A stretch of 64,000 bases of DNA, from contig NZ_FMAG01000008.1 in the NCBI RefSeq assembly GCF_900094585.1, forward strand, positions 186,001-250,000. The letters are read 5' to 3'. The stretch's first letter is position 1; the number at the start of each line of letters is the position of its first letter. Positions 52,052-60,634 of the stretch are shown here, piece after piece. The translations under genes were made by a program, and so were the position numbers. The notes under the pieces are model-generated. The model saw only the letters and a list, made by a program, of their open reading frames with translations, was not told the DNA's origin and ran no database searches. Origin of the DNA: Martinezella multihospitum. GTDB lineage: Bacteria > Pseudomonadota > Alphaproteobacteria > Rhizobiales > Rhizobiaceae.

Positions 52052-53248
52052 ATGAGCAATCTCGGCCTTTCCCCCCTGCGTGGGCTCGCCAAACTGCGCG
52101 AAGCAAAAACGCACCGGTTTTCGAGTTACGACCGCACCGGCGGCAACGACGATCGCTTCCATATCGAGCCGGGGAAGACTGAAGTAATCGCCGAACATTC
52201 GGGTGCTGGCATCATTACTCATATCTGGGCGACGCTTGCCTGCGAGAGCGAGAATTTCCTGCGCAAGATCGTGCTTCGCGCTTACTGGGATGGCGAGACA
52301 GAGCCGAGCATCGAGGCGCCGATCGGCGATTTCTTCGGCATGGGTCATGGACGCACCGCCAACTACGCCAGCCTGCCGATGCAGGCGAGCCCGGAGGACG
52401 GCAAGGCGTTCAACTGTTACTTCCCCATGCCCTTCGGTTCGCACATGAAGCTAACGGTGACGAACGAAGCCGAACACGATCTGCTATTCTATTATTATGT
52501 CGATCTCGAACTGCATGATGAACTCGAGGAGGACATGGGACGCTTCCACGCGCAGTATCGCCAATCGCAGCCGCAGGGCATGAGCGACGCCGGCCTCACC
52601 AATGAGGAATATCTCTTCGGCGGCGAAAACGTCGACGGCAAGGAAAACTACACGATCCTGGAGGCCGAGGGTCGCGGTCATTATGTCGGCGTTCTCTACA
52701 GCGTCTATTCGCGGCGGCGCTCCGAGGTGTGGGACTGGTACGGCGAAGGCGATGACATGATCTTCATCGACGGCGAACGGGGGCTCTCGGTGCCGGACAC
52801 GGTGCGCAAGCCTGATCCGCGCATCGGGCGGAAGGCGGCGCTGATCGAACCGCGAGATGAAACCGCACCCGGCACCAATGACGCCTGGCCGCCGACGCTG
52901 CATGGCACCGGCACGGAGGATTATTTCAACACTGCCTGGTGCCCGACCCAGGAATACAGTGCACCCTATCACGGCATCATCGCCGCCGGCGGCCCAAACT
53001 GGACCGAGCCGGTGACGCTCTATCGCTGGCATATCGAAGATCCGGCGATCTTCCAGAGGCATATCCGCGTGACGATCGAGCACGGTCACGCCAATCGCCG
53101 CTCCGATGATGTTTCTTCAGTCGCCTTCTGGTATCAGGCCGAGCCGCACAAGCCGTTCGGCGCATTCCCCGAGGTTGCGGAACGCGTGCCGACCTTCCGC
53201 CGGCCGTTCAAGGAAATGGAGATCGCCGTGAGGAAGGCGAGGGGCTGA
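52052..53248 (+). CDS. GH172/DUF2961 family glycoside hydrolase-like protein
   Basis: A 398-residue protein of the DUF2961 family, now CAZy family GH172, whose characterised members act on fructo- or arabinofuranosides. Family features are the N-terminal DDRFHIEPGKTEVIAEHSGAG, IGDFFGMGHG, and further on GTGTEDYFNTAWCPTQEYSAPYHG with its acidic residues. It has no signal peptide, so it works in the cytoplasm on the imported glycan. ATG 52052 has an AGGAG site upstream. It is the last gene of the LacI-controlled importer cluster. The exact glycosidic bond is unknown. Confidence 0.85.
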   Translation: MSNLGLSPLRGLAKLREAKTHRFSSYDRTGGNDDRFHIEPGKTEVIAEHSGAGIITHIWATLACESENFLRKIVLRAYWDGETEPSIEAPIGDFFGMGHGRTANYASLPMQASPEDGKAFNCYFPMPFGSHMKLTVTNEAEHDLLFYYYVDLELHDELEEDMGRFHAQYRQSQPQGMSDAGLTNEEYLFGGENVDGKENYTILEAEGRGHYVGVLYSVYSRRRSEVWDWYGEGDDMIFIDGERGLSVPDTVRKPDPRIGRKAALIEPRDETAPGTNDAWPPTLHGTGTEDYFNTAWCPTQEYSAPYHGIIAAGGPNWTEPVTLYRWHIEDPAIFQRHIRVTIEHGHANRRSDDVSSVAFWYQAEPHKPFGAFPEVAERVPTFRRPFKEMEIAVRKARG

Positions 53249-53563
53249 GAGCGGCGCGCTTCAGACCTGACTGCAAGGGCTGATTGCTTGAAGCGGCGAT
53301 CATATCCCGTCTGTCGGGCGTCGCCTGGCAATCGCGCAAGTAACGAAGCGAAGGTGCATAGATCGGCAAGCATACGCTATCGGCATTTCCCTCTCTTGCA
53401 TCGGCGAAACCCTGTGGATTCAACCTGAAAGCGGGATGTTCTCGTGCGAATGGATGAATTGAAAAGCTGGTGTGTTAGGGCGCTTTATGTATCGGGCGCA
53501 AAACGTAAGAGTATGGTTTCTTTCGCTGCGCCTGGTTAATGCCACAGGCGAGTTGCTGATCTC
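53249..53563. other. Intergenic region before the glycosyltransferase, no gene seen
   Basis: A 315-base stretch without an open frame of coding character. A weak GCTTCA/TGAAGC pair near 53270-53300 may end the GH172 transcript. Confidence 0.5.
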
Positions 53564-54772
53564 ATGCGTCTCATACTTGTCAATGATGTTTCGATCGTTC
53601 GCGGTGGCGCAACCAAGGTGGCGCTGCAATGTCTTGAGGCAAGCAGAGATGCCGGGCTGACATGCGCCATACTGGTCGGCGATGATGGCGAAGGCCTCAA
53701 GCCGCGCTTTGCCGGTATCCGGACGGTTGCGTTGGGCGAACGCGCCCTTCGGGAAGGCCCGGCGACCGCCGATATCCTTGCGAAGAACTACAATCGGCGG
53801 GCTTATGAGGCGATGGAGGGCCTGCTTCGGGAATCGGATGAGGAAACCGTTGTCCACGTGCACGGCTGGTCGCAGATCCTCTCGCCATCGATCTTCTATG
53901 CGCTTGCCAGGCATCAGGTCAAAGTCATCGTCACGGCGCATGATTTCTTCCTGACCTGCCCGAATGGCGGCCTTATCAATTTCCGCAGCGGCGAGGTTTG
54001 CGACATCAAGCCGTTGTCTTTCGCCTGTCTGACGACCAATTGCGACAAGCGCAGCTATCTCCATAAGCTTTGGCGCTTCCGTCGCACCCTGACGCAGCAG
54101 GGGGTCGGCGAGGGATTTTGGAGCCGCGTGGCTATCGTCCTGGCGCATGAAAGCATGGAGGCGTTTCTGCGCACCGGCCCCTTCCGGCATTTCACGACAT
54201 TGCGCACGCCGACGCAGCCATTGACGCCGGCGCCGGTCGAGGCGTGGCGCAACCGCCGCACTGTTTTCCTCGGCCGCATGTGCTGGGAAAAAGGGGTTCA
54301 TACCTTGGCGGACGCGCTCAACAAGACGGGCAGGACGGCAACGCTGATCGGGCGCGGGCCGCTGCTTGCCGAGATGCAGCGGCTGTTGCCGCATTGCTAT
54401 GTGCCTGGCTGGCTAAGCGACGAAGAGGTGACTCAGATCGCCGGCAAAGCGCGCGTTTTCGTCATGCCGTCGCGCATGCCCGAGCCTTATGGCCTGGTCG
54501 CCGCCGAGGCATTGATGTCCGGCATCCCGGTCATCGTCAGCAGCAATGCGTTGATTGCGACGGAGGTCGAGGAGAATGGCGCCGGTCTGGTATTCGATAG
54601 CGGCGATGCGGATTCGCTGGCCGAGAAATTGGTGGCGACGGATGACGACCGCTTGATGCGGCGGCTGAGCGAAGGGGCATTGGCCCTTGGCCGCCGCATC
54701 GCGCCGAGCAGAGCGGAATGGGGGCGCCGCATGGTCGATATCTATCTGGGACGGGGTGATTTTTCTGCATAG
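53564..54772 (+). CDS. Family 4-type glycosyltransferase
   Basis: A 402-residue cytoplasmic GT-B glycosyltransferase. The N-terminal domain has VRGGATKVALQCLEASRDAG and VVHVHGWSQILSPS, the C-terminal GT1 domain has TVFLGRMCWEKGVHTLADAL, MPSRMPEPYGLVAAEALMSG with the EPxGLVxxEA sugar-nucleotide-binding motif. It transfers a sugar from a nucleotide donor to a glycan acceptor. The gene is followed by a nucleotide-sugar epimerase, so both may act in one exopolysaccharide or O-antigen branch. Start ATG 53564 has no strong ribosome-binding site. Confidence 0.88.
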   Translation: MRLILVNDVSIVRGGATKVALQCLEASRDAGLTCAILVGDDGEGLKPRFAGIRTVALGERALREGPATADILAKNYNRRAYEAMEGLLRESDEETVVHVHGWSQILSPSIFYALARHQVKVIVTAHDFFLTCPNGGLINFRSGEVCDIKPLSFACLTTNCDKRSYLHKLWRFRRTLTQQGVGEGFWSRVAIVLAHESMEAFLRTGPFRHFTTLRTPTQPLTPAPVEAWRNRRTVFLGRMCWEKGVHTLADALNKTGRTATLIGRGPLLAEMQRLLPHCYVPGWLSDEEVTQIAGKARVFVMPSRMPEPYGLVAAEALMSGIPVIVSSNALIATEVEENGAGLVFDSGDADSLAEKLVATDDDRLMRRLSEGALALGRRIAPSRAEWGRRMVDIYLGRGDFSA

Positions 54773-54787
54773 TGGTTGGGGGAGACA

Positions 54788-55777
54788 ATGGCACGCGCAT
54801 TGGTGACTGGTGGTTGCGGTTTCGTAGGCCGGCATCTTGTCCGGCGACTTCTTGCCGAGGGCTTGGATATCGTTTGCGTCGATTCACTGGTCGCGGGAAC
54901 GGGCGCGCTGCATCCGGAACTGTGGCAGCCGCTTCAGCGTTCCCGCTTCACCTTTTGCGAAGAGGATTGCCGGACGTTCTTCGCACGCCCTCCGGAGCAT
55001 TTCGACTATGTCTTCCATCTGGCCGCGCTCGTCGGCGGTCGCTTGACGCTCGAGACGCGCGCGCTCGACGTTGCCGAGGATCTGGCGGTCGATGCGGAAC
55101 TGTGGCAGTGGGCATCACGTGCCAAACCTGGTTCGGTAATATTCTTCAGCTCCAGTGCGGCCTATCCGGTGTCGTTACAGACCGTCGCCAACCATCGGCT
55201 GCTGTCGGAGGACATGATCAATTTCGACGCCGCCATCGGTGTCCCCGATCTCAGCTATGGCTGGGCAAAATTGACCGGCGAATATCTGATGAAACTTTAT
55301 GTCGAACGCTACGGCCGGCGAGCCATCGCCTATAGGCCGTTCAGCGGCTATGGCGAGGATCAGGATCTTGCCTATCCTTTCCCGGCGATTTGCCGCCGTT
55401 TGCTCGCGGAAAAGGGTGCGCCCGAAGTCTTCGTCTGGGGCTCGGGCCGTCAGTGCCGGGATTTTATCCATATCTCGGACTGCATCGACTTCATCTGGCA
55501 GACGAGGGAGCTGCTTCCCGACGGGGCAAGCCTCAATCTATCGACCGGCACCGCCACTTCCTTCATCGAGCTGGCCGAGACGATCAGTCGGCAGATCGGC
55601 TGGCAACCGGCTGTCACCGGGCGATCGAACCATCCGGAAGGGGTCTTCTATCGCTGCGGCGACACGGCCCTGCAACGCTCCTACGGACTGACCCCCTCGG
55701 TCGGTCTGGAGGAGGGGATTGCGCGGACGCTCGCATATCTTCAGGCCGAGCAGGCGTCATACGCACTCGCCATGTGA
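54788..55777 (+). CDS. NAD-dependent nucleotide-sugar epimerase/dehydratase
   Basis: A 329-residue extended short-chain dehydrogenase. The NAD site is ALVTGGCGFVGRHL, the active site has Ser in FFSSSAAYPVS and Tyr-Lys in SYGWAKLTGEYL (YxxxK). It interconverts nucleotide-linked sugars, for example dTDP- or UDP-sugars. GGGGGAG precedes ATG 54788. It lies 15 bases after the glycosyltransferase and probably supplies its donor. Confidence 0.9.
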   Translation: MARALVTGGCGFVGRHLVRRLLAEGLDIVCVDSLVAGTGALHPELWQPLQRSRFTFCEEDCRTFFARPPEHFDYVFHLAALVGGRLTLETRALDVAEDLAVDAELWQWASRAKPGSVIFFSSSAAYPVSLQTVANHRLLSEDMINFDAAIGVPDLSYGWAKLTGEYLMKLYVERYGRRAIAYRPFSGYGEDQDLAYPFPAICRRLLAEKGAPEVFVWGSGRQCRDFIHISDCIDFIWQTRELLPDGASLNLSTGTATSFIELAETISRQIGWQPAVTGRSNHPEGVFYRCGDTALQRSYGLTPSVGLEEGIARTLAYLQAEQASYALAM

Positions 55778-55961
55778 CCCCATCACCAATCATAGCTGTC
55801 GTGTCCCGTCGATGAGGTCCGGGGCCGACCGGTTGTGCCCCTCTGAATTCGGCTGCTTTGCAGCACTCGCTCAGGCCATGAATTTGGACGGGTCAGTTCA
55901 GCATCAAGATTGTTCACCGATCCGAGAGAATCGCGAAATAACGCTTGCGCCCCTCTTATAA

Positions 55962-55978
55962 TTAGGTAAGTTACCTAA
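55962..55978. promoter_or_regulatory. 17-bp palindromic operator before the kinase gene
   Basis: TTAGGTAAGTTACCTAA is a perfect dyad with a central G, 17 bases before ATG 55996. It overlaps the likely promoter region. The ROK regulator at 60635-61846 is the only regulator encoded in this cluster and the best candidate to bind it. Confidence 0.55.
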
Positions 55979-55995
55979 CAAATTGATTGGGACGC

Positions 55996-56949
55996 ATGAT
56001 TGTTGGAATTGATATTGGCGGAACCAAAACGCAGCTCATCGCCGAGATGGGTGGCGAGACGGTTGGCGAAAGGGTCGTCTACACAGCCGAATGGCGCGCC
56101 CGCATCGATCATGATGCGGATGCGCAGGCGCTCGTTTCGCTGCTTGTCGCAACGACTGGAGCGACACCGGAGATCACGGTCGTCGGCGCGCATGGCTGCG
56201 ACAGCGACGAGGATCGGCTTGCGCTGCAAACAAGGCTTGCCCGGCATTTGCCCGGTGCCGTGCTCGTTCTCAACGACTCCGAGCTGTTGCTGCCGGCGGC
56301 GGGCAAGACGAGGGGCATTTCCGTCATCAGCGGCACCGGTTCGATTGCGGTCTCGCGCGACGCTGCGCGCAGGATGATCGCATCCGGCGGCTGGGGCTGG
56401 TATCTGGGCGACGAAGGAAGTGCGAGCGGTCTTGTGCGGGAAGCGGCTCGGACCATCCGCTTTGCGCTTGACCAGGGGCAGCCGCTTGATCCCCTCGGTC
56501 GAAGCTTCATCGACGCCCTTGCCATATCGTCGCCGATCGAGATCGGGCGGGCGTTGGGCGAGATTGGATCGGCAGCCGGCATAGGCCGGCTCGCACCGCT
56601 GGTATTCGACGCCGCGGATGCAGGTTCGCGATACGCTAACAAGGTCATCACGGAGGCGGGTGCCTCACTCGCCGTGCTCACGGCGCAATTGCTGGAACGT
56701 GGCGCGCCGCGTGGCGACGTTGTTACCGGCGGCGGTGTCATTGCTCGTCAACCGCGGCTTCTCGCGGCCTTCAAGACCGCCCTCGGCGACCGTCTGCCTG
56801 ATCTGACGCTGACCCTTCTCAACGAGCCGCCGGTGGTGGGGGCGATGGTGCTGGCCCGCAAGCTCAGCCGTGGTGATCTGCCGGCCACCTTGCCGCCGCC
56901 ACATATCGACGGTGAGCTGAAAACTGCCGATGATTGGAGAGCCGCATGA
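55996..56949 (+). CDS. BadF/BadG/GlcNAc-kinase family sugar kinase
   Basis: A 317-residue ASKHA-fold kinase. The N-terminal phosphate-1 loop is GIDIGGTKTQL, the second is ISGTGSIAVSRD, followed by GGWGWYLGDEGSASGLVREA, a motif of eukaryotic-type N-acetylglucosamine kinases and BadF ATPases. It should phosphorylate an amino sugar or related sugar in the cytoplasm. It is the first gene of the ABC-kinase-SIS operon; its stop overlaps the permease start (ATGA). ATG 55996 is chosen over 55987 by homology of the start. Confidence 0.88.
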   Translation: MIVGIDIGGTKTQLIAEMGGETVGERVVYTAEWRARIDHDADAQALVSLLVATTGATPEITVVGAHGCDSDEDRLALQTRLARHLPGAVLVLNDSELLLPAAGKTRGISVISGTGSIAVSRDAARRMIASGGWGWYLGDEGSASGLVREAARTIRFALDQGQPLDPLGRSFIDALAISSPIEIGRALGEIGSAAGIGRLAPLVFDAADAGSRYANKVITEAGASLAVLTAQLLERGAPRGDVVTGGGVIARQPRLLAAFKTALGDRLPDLTLTLLNEPPVVGAMVLARKLSRGDLPATLPPPHIDGELKTADDWRAA

Positions 56950-57812
56950 CCTCCCAAAAAATCATTCCCGCACGAAATTGGGGGCAGCGCGTGATCGCGG
57001 CCCTGCTGATCGCGGTCGTCGCGCTGCTTGTATTCATGGTCGGCACCAGCCGCCACATCGCGTGGTCGGCCATACCCCAATATATCTTCGACGAGACGAT
57101 TCTCGATGGCATCCGGCTGACTATCCTGTTCACCGTCTTGTCGATGATCATCAGCATCGTTGCCGGTGCGATCCTTGCCACCATGCGGCTTGCGTCCAAT
57201 CCGGTGCTGTCTGGTTTCGCAAGCCTCTATATCTGGTTCTTCCGCGGCACGCCGCTGCTGGTCCAGATCATCTTCTGGTTCAACATCCAGCTTTTCATTC
57301 CGAGCATCGATGTCGGATCGATCCATATCGACACCAATTCGATCGTAACTGCGTTCGTCGCAGCGCTTCTTGCCCTTAGCCTCAATGAGGCGGCCTATAT
57401 GGCGGAGATCATTCGCGGCGGACTGCTCGCCGTCGATAGCGGCCAGCATGAAGCCGCCAAGGCGCTCGGTTATACACCGGCCCAATCGATGCTGCGCATC
57501 ATCTTTCCCCAGGCGCTTCGCGTCATCATCCCGCCGATCGGCAACCAGACGATCTCGATGCTGAAGACGACCTCTCTCGTCTCCGTCGTCGCAGCCCAGG
57601 ATCTGCTGACGCGTGCGCAGAATATCTATGCCAGGAACTTCCTGATCATCGAACTGCTGATCGTCGCCAGCATCTGGTACCTCGTGATGACCACCATCGC
57701 TTCCGCCATCCAGCTCGTCATCGAAAGCCGGCTTGGAAAATCCACGAACCAGGCGCCCGGCCTCCTGCAAGGCGCACTGCGCCTCATGGGCGCGGAAGGG
57801 AGAAACGGATGA
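56946..57812 (+). CDS. Polar amino-acid-type ABC transporter permease (HisMQ)
   Basis: A 288-residue permease of the HisM/GlnP class. After a first membrane segment comes LDGIRLTILFTVLSMIIS, FFRGTPLLVQIIFWF and the EAA loop GLLAVDSGQHEAAKALGYTP. These parts are characteristic of polar amino acid importers rather than sugar importers. It overlaps the kinase stop and is four bases inside the ATPase start. With a single permease gene the importer presumably uses a homodimer. Confidence 0.92.
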   Translation: MTSQKIIPARNWGQRVIAALLIAVVALLVFMVGTSRHIAWSAIPQYIFDETILDGIRLTILFTVLSMIISIVAGAILATMRLASNPVLSGFASLYIWFFRGTPLLVQIIFWFNIQLFIPSIDVGSIHIDTNSIVTAFVAALLALSLNEAAYMAEIIRGGLLAVDSGQHEAAKALGYTPAQSMLRIIFPQALRVIIPPIGNQTISMLKTTSLVSVVAAQDLLTRAQNIYARNFLIIELLIVASIWYLVMTTIASAIQLVIESRLGKSTNQAPGLLQGALRLMGAEGRNG

Positions 57813-58597
57813 GTGCTCCTACAACATCGTCCTCGGCAAAGGCCCTCGTCCAGGCGGTCGGCGTCCACAAATCCTTCGGTTCGCTCGAAGTGCTGAAGGG
57901 CATCAATCTCTCCGTCGACAAGGGCGAGGTCGTCTGCCTGCTCGGTCCCTCGGGAAGCGGAAAATCCACCTTCCTCAGATGCATCAACCATCTCGAGCGA
58001 ATGTCAGCGGGCCGCATTCTCGTCGACGGCCAGTTGATCGGTTATCACGAGCGCGGCGATGCCCTGCACGAGATGAGCGGCAAGGAACTGGCCGCGCAGC
58101 GCCGCGACATCGGAATGGTGTTCCAACGTTTCAATCTTTTCGCCCATCAGGACGTGCTGACGAACATTTCTCAGCCGCCGATGCTCAATCGCGGCAAGTC
58201 GCGCGAGGAGGCGGTAGCTCGCGCACGAGAGCTTCTGAAGATGGTCGATCTCGAAGGTCGCGGCGGCGCCTATCCCTATCAGCTCTCCGGCGGCCAGCAG
58301 CAGCGTGTGGCGATCGCCCGGGCGCTGGCGATGAACCCGAAATTGATGCTCTTCGACGAGCCGACATCCGCACTCGATCCCGAACTCGTCGGCGAGGTGC
58401 TGAATGTGATGCGCAAGCTCGCCGCCGACGGCATGACGATGATCGTCGTGACGCATGAACTCTCCTTTGCCCGCGAGGTTGCCGATCGGATCGTGTTCAT
58501 GGATCAGGGTGTCGTCGTCGAGGAGGGGCCGGCACGCGACGTACTCGACAATCCGCAGCAGGAAAGAACTCAGGCGTTTTTGAGACGGATGCACTGA
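57809..58597 (+). CDS. Polar amino-acid-type ABC transporter ATPase (GlnQ/HisP-like)
   Basis: A 262-residue ATPase. Walker A is LGPSGSGKSTFLRCINHLE, with the RCINxLE sequence characteristic of GlnQ/HisP. The signature motif is LSGGQQQRVAIARALAMNP and Walker B is MLFDEPTSALDPEL. It energises the permease encoded just upstream, with a four-base overlap. Amino-acid-type ABC proteins also import opines and Amadori compounds in rhizobia and agrobacteria. Confidence 0.95.
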   Translation: MSAPTTSSSAKALVQAVGVHKSFGSLEVLKGINLSVDKGEVVCLLGPSGSGKSTFLRCINHLERMSAGRILVDGQLIGYHERGDALHEMSGKELAAQRRDIGMVFQRFNLFAHQDVLTNISQPPMLNRGKSREEAVARARELLKMVDLEGRGGAYPYQLSGGQQQRVAIARALAMNPKLMLFDEPTSALDPELVGEVLNVMRKLAADGMTMIVVTHELSFAREVADRIVFMDQGVVVEEGPARDVLDNPQQERTQAFLRRMH

Positions 58598-58654
58598 CTG
58601 GCAGGCACCGCCATGAGGCCGCACGTCCTTCACGTGCACCAGGAAAAAAGGGGA

Positions 58655-59551
58655 ATGACAATGACAGGGAAGACCAAACTGACAATCACCTTCGCCTTGG
58701 CGATGATACTGGGAAGCTCCACGGCATGGGCCGCCGGCGTCGACCAGAAGCTGCACGCCATGCTGCCCGAAAAGATCCAGTCTTCGGGCGAGATCAAGGT
58801 CGGTACGGAGCCGCAGACACCACCCTACGATTTCTACGGTGAGGACAACAAGACGATCATCGGCCTCGAACGCGAACTGCGCGACGAAATGGGCGCCCGT
58901 CTTGGAGTGAAATTTGTCGACGTGCCGGCGCAGTTCGCCAGCATCATCCCCGGCATCCAGGCCGGCCGCTTCGATATGGGTATGTCCGCCTTCGGCGACT
59001 TTGCCGAACGCGAGAAGATCGTCGATGTCGTCAACTACATGCTTGAGGGCACCAGCATCATCGTGCTGGAGGGCAATCCGAAGGGCGTACACAAGCTGAA
59101 GGACGCCTGCGGGCTCAACGCCGGTGCAGTCCAGGGCTCGATCCCGCTTCAGCTTCTCGACAAGCAGAAGACGCTCTGCCCGGCCGACAAGCCGCTCAAC
59201 GTCATGCAGTTCCCATCGAACGACCAGATCAAGATCGCGCTGCAGAGCGGTCGCGTCGACCTTTCCATGGATACGACAGGCGTTGCGGCCTACAGCCTGC
59301 AGCATCAACCTGCCGGCAACAAGAAGTTGGAGCTCGTGTCCGGTGCCCAATATGCGGTCGGTTACCAGGCAATGCTCGTCGGCAAGGACGATCCGAAGCT
59401 GCGCGATGCGCTGGCCGCCACCATGCAGTCGATGATTGACGACGGCTCCTATGCCAAGATCTTCGAGAAATGGGGTCTTGGCGAAAACAAGCTCGACAAG
59501 GTCACCATCAACGATGCGGCGCGCTTTGCCGACTATATGAAGCTGGATTGA
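58655..59551 (+). CDS. ABC transporter amino-acid-type binding protein (SBP_bac_3)
   Basis: A 298-residue periplasmic protein. The signal peptide runs to about SSTAWAAG. The mature protein has the SBP_bac_3 layout: IKVGTEPQTPPYDFYGEDNK, GLERELRDEMGARLGVKFVDVPA and GRFDMGMSAFGDFAEREK. This family binds polar amino acids, opines and related compounds. GGGGAATG places the start at 58655 or 58661. An intercistronic hairpin follows at 59567-59593. Confidence 0.92.
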   Translation: MTMTGKTKLTITFALAMILGSSTAWAAGVDQKLHAMLPEKIQSSGEIKVGTEPQTPPYDFYGEDNKTIIGLERELRDEMGARLGVKFVDVPAQFASIIPGIQAGRFDMGMSAFGDFAEREKIVDVVNYMLEGTSIIVLEGNPKGVHKLKDACGLNAGAVQGSIPLQLLDKQKTLCPADKPLNVMQFPSNDQIKIALQSGRVDLSMDTTGVAAYSLQHQPAGNKKLELVSGAQYAVGYQAMLVGKDDPKLRDALAATMQSMIDDGSYAKIFEKWGLGENKLDKVTINDAARFADYMKLD

Positions 59552-59566
59552 GATCCGCCAATCCTC

Positions 59567-59593
59567 AGGCGGCCGCAATTTGTGTGGCCGCCT
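59567..59593 (+). terminator. Intercistronic hairpin after the binding-protein gene
   Basis: AGGCGGCC (59567-59574) and GGCCGCCT (59586-59593) form an eight-base stem followed by TTCCTT. It may partly stop transcription and keep the binding protein more abundant. Confidence 0.6.
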
Positions 59594-59619
59594 TTCCTTA
59601 CAAAGATACAGGAATGATC

Positions 59620-60627
59620 ATGACAGACAGAGTGCCCTACCGCGAAGCGATCGCATTGCAGCCCGCTGCCCTCAAAACCTGCTTCAGCGCCGTTTCCCGG
59701 CGGTTGGAAACGCTCGACCTGGAGCCGGTAAGGCGTGGACCGACGGTTCTCGTCGGGATCGGCGCCAGCCTCTATGCGGCGGTCGTCGCCGCGGCGCAGA
59801 TGCGCGTGCAGGGCCTGCGTGCCTTCGCCTTGCCCGGCACTGATCTCTATGACCCATCGGTCGATGCCGGCGAGGCCTATATTGCTTTTTCCGCCTCCGG
59901 CCGCAGCGAAGAACCGGCGCGCGCGATGGAGCTCCGTCCCAACGCTCATTCCTACGGTATTGCCAAGGCGGACGGCACGCCGATTTCGCGGGTCGTGAAG
60001 CATATGATCGCAACCGAGAGCGGTGCGGACAGTGGTCCGAACACGACGAGCTATCTCGGATCGTTGCTGAGCGCAGCCCTGCTTATCGACAAGGCCGGTC
60101 GCCCGTCCAGCGCGAATTGGCAAGAGGTTTCAGATCGCGCCGAGGCTGTATTGACCGAAACGCGCGCTCAGGCCGACAAGGCCGCCAAGTTGCTGGCCGG
60201 CAAGACGTCAATCGATTGTGTCGGCGCGGGTACGGCACTCGGCACGGCCGGCTATGCGGCGCTCCTGATCCGCGAAGCGGCGCGCGTCGCTGCCCAGGAC
60301 TGGGATACGCTGAACTTCCTCCATGGGCCGATGGAGCCGAACAGCAGAGATAGTGGCGTCCTGTTGTTCGGCAATGGTCGCGAGGTGAAGCTGGCGCAGG
60401 ATCTCGCCGGTTTCGGCATTCCCTCCGTCCTCGTCACCGCGCGGACCGATATTGCGGATGCCGACAATCTCGTCATCATCCATGTGCCGGCCTTCTCCGA
60501 AGGCATTGGCGATGCCATTCTGCAGGCTATTCCCGCACAGTTGCTGATTGCGACGCTCTCGGAGGATGCCGGTCTGCCGGTCTGCGAATTCCGCTACCGT
60601 CAGACGGACACGAAACGGGATATCTGA
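59620..60627 (+). CDS. SIS-domain protein (sugar isomerase/deglycase-like)
   Basis: A 335-residue cytoplasmic protein with two SIS domains. The first has VLVGIGASLYAAVVAAAQM and AFSASGRSEEPARAM, the second CVGAGTALGTAGYAALLIREAARV and FLHGPMEPNSRD. This is the fold of glucosamine-6-phosphate synthase isomerase halves, AgaS and FrlB-type deglycases, which act on phosphorylated amino sugars or fructosamines. With the kinase and amino-acid-type importer it suggests breakdown of such a compound. AGGA precedes ATG 59620. It is the last gene of the operon and convergent with the ROK gene. Confidence 0.88.
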   Translation: MTDRVPYREAIALQPAALKTCFSAVSRRLETLDLEPVRRGPTVLVGIGASLYAAVVAAAQMRVQGLRAFALPGTDLYDPSVDAGEAYIAFSASGRSEEPARAMELRPNAHSYGIAKADGTPISRVVKHMIATESGADSGPNTTSYLGSLLSAALLIDKAGRPSSANWQEVSDRAEAVLTETRAQADKAAKLLAGKTSIDCVGAGTALGTAGYAALLIREAARVAAQDWDTLNFLHGPMEPNSRDSGVLLFGNGREVKLAQDLAGFGIPSVLVTARTDIADADNLVIIHVPAFSEGIGDAILQAIPAQLLIATLSEDAGLPVCEFRYRQTDTKRDI

Positions 60628-60634
60628 GCCTCGC

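Noticed and set aside
56748..57770. 340-codon minus-strand frame opposite kinase and permease
   Set aside because: Acidic, low-complexity shadow of two real genes.
58004..59578. 524-codon minus-strand frame opposite the ATPase and binding protein
   Set aside because: Crosses two well-defined antisense genes and shows no family features.
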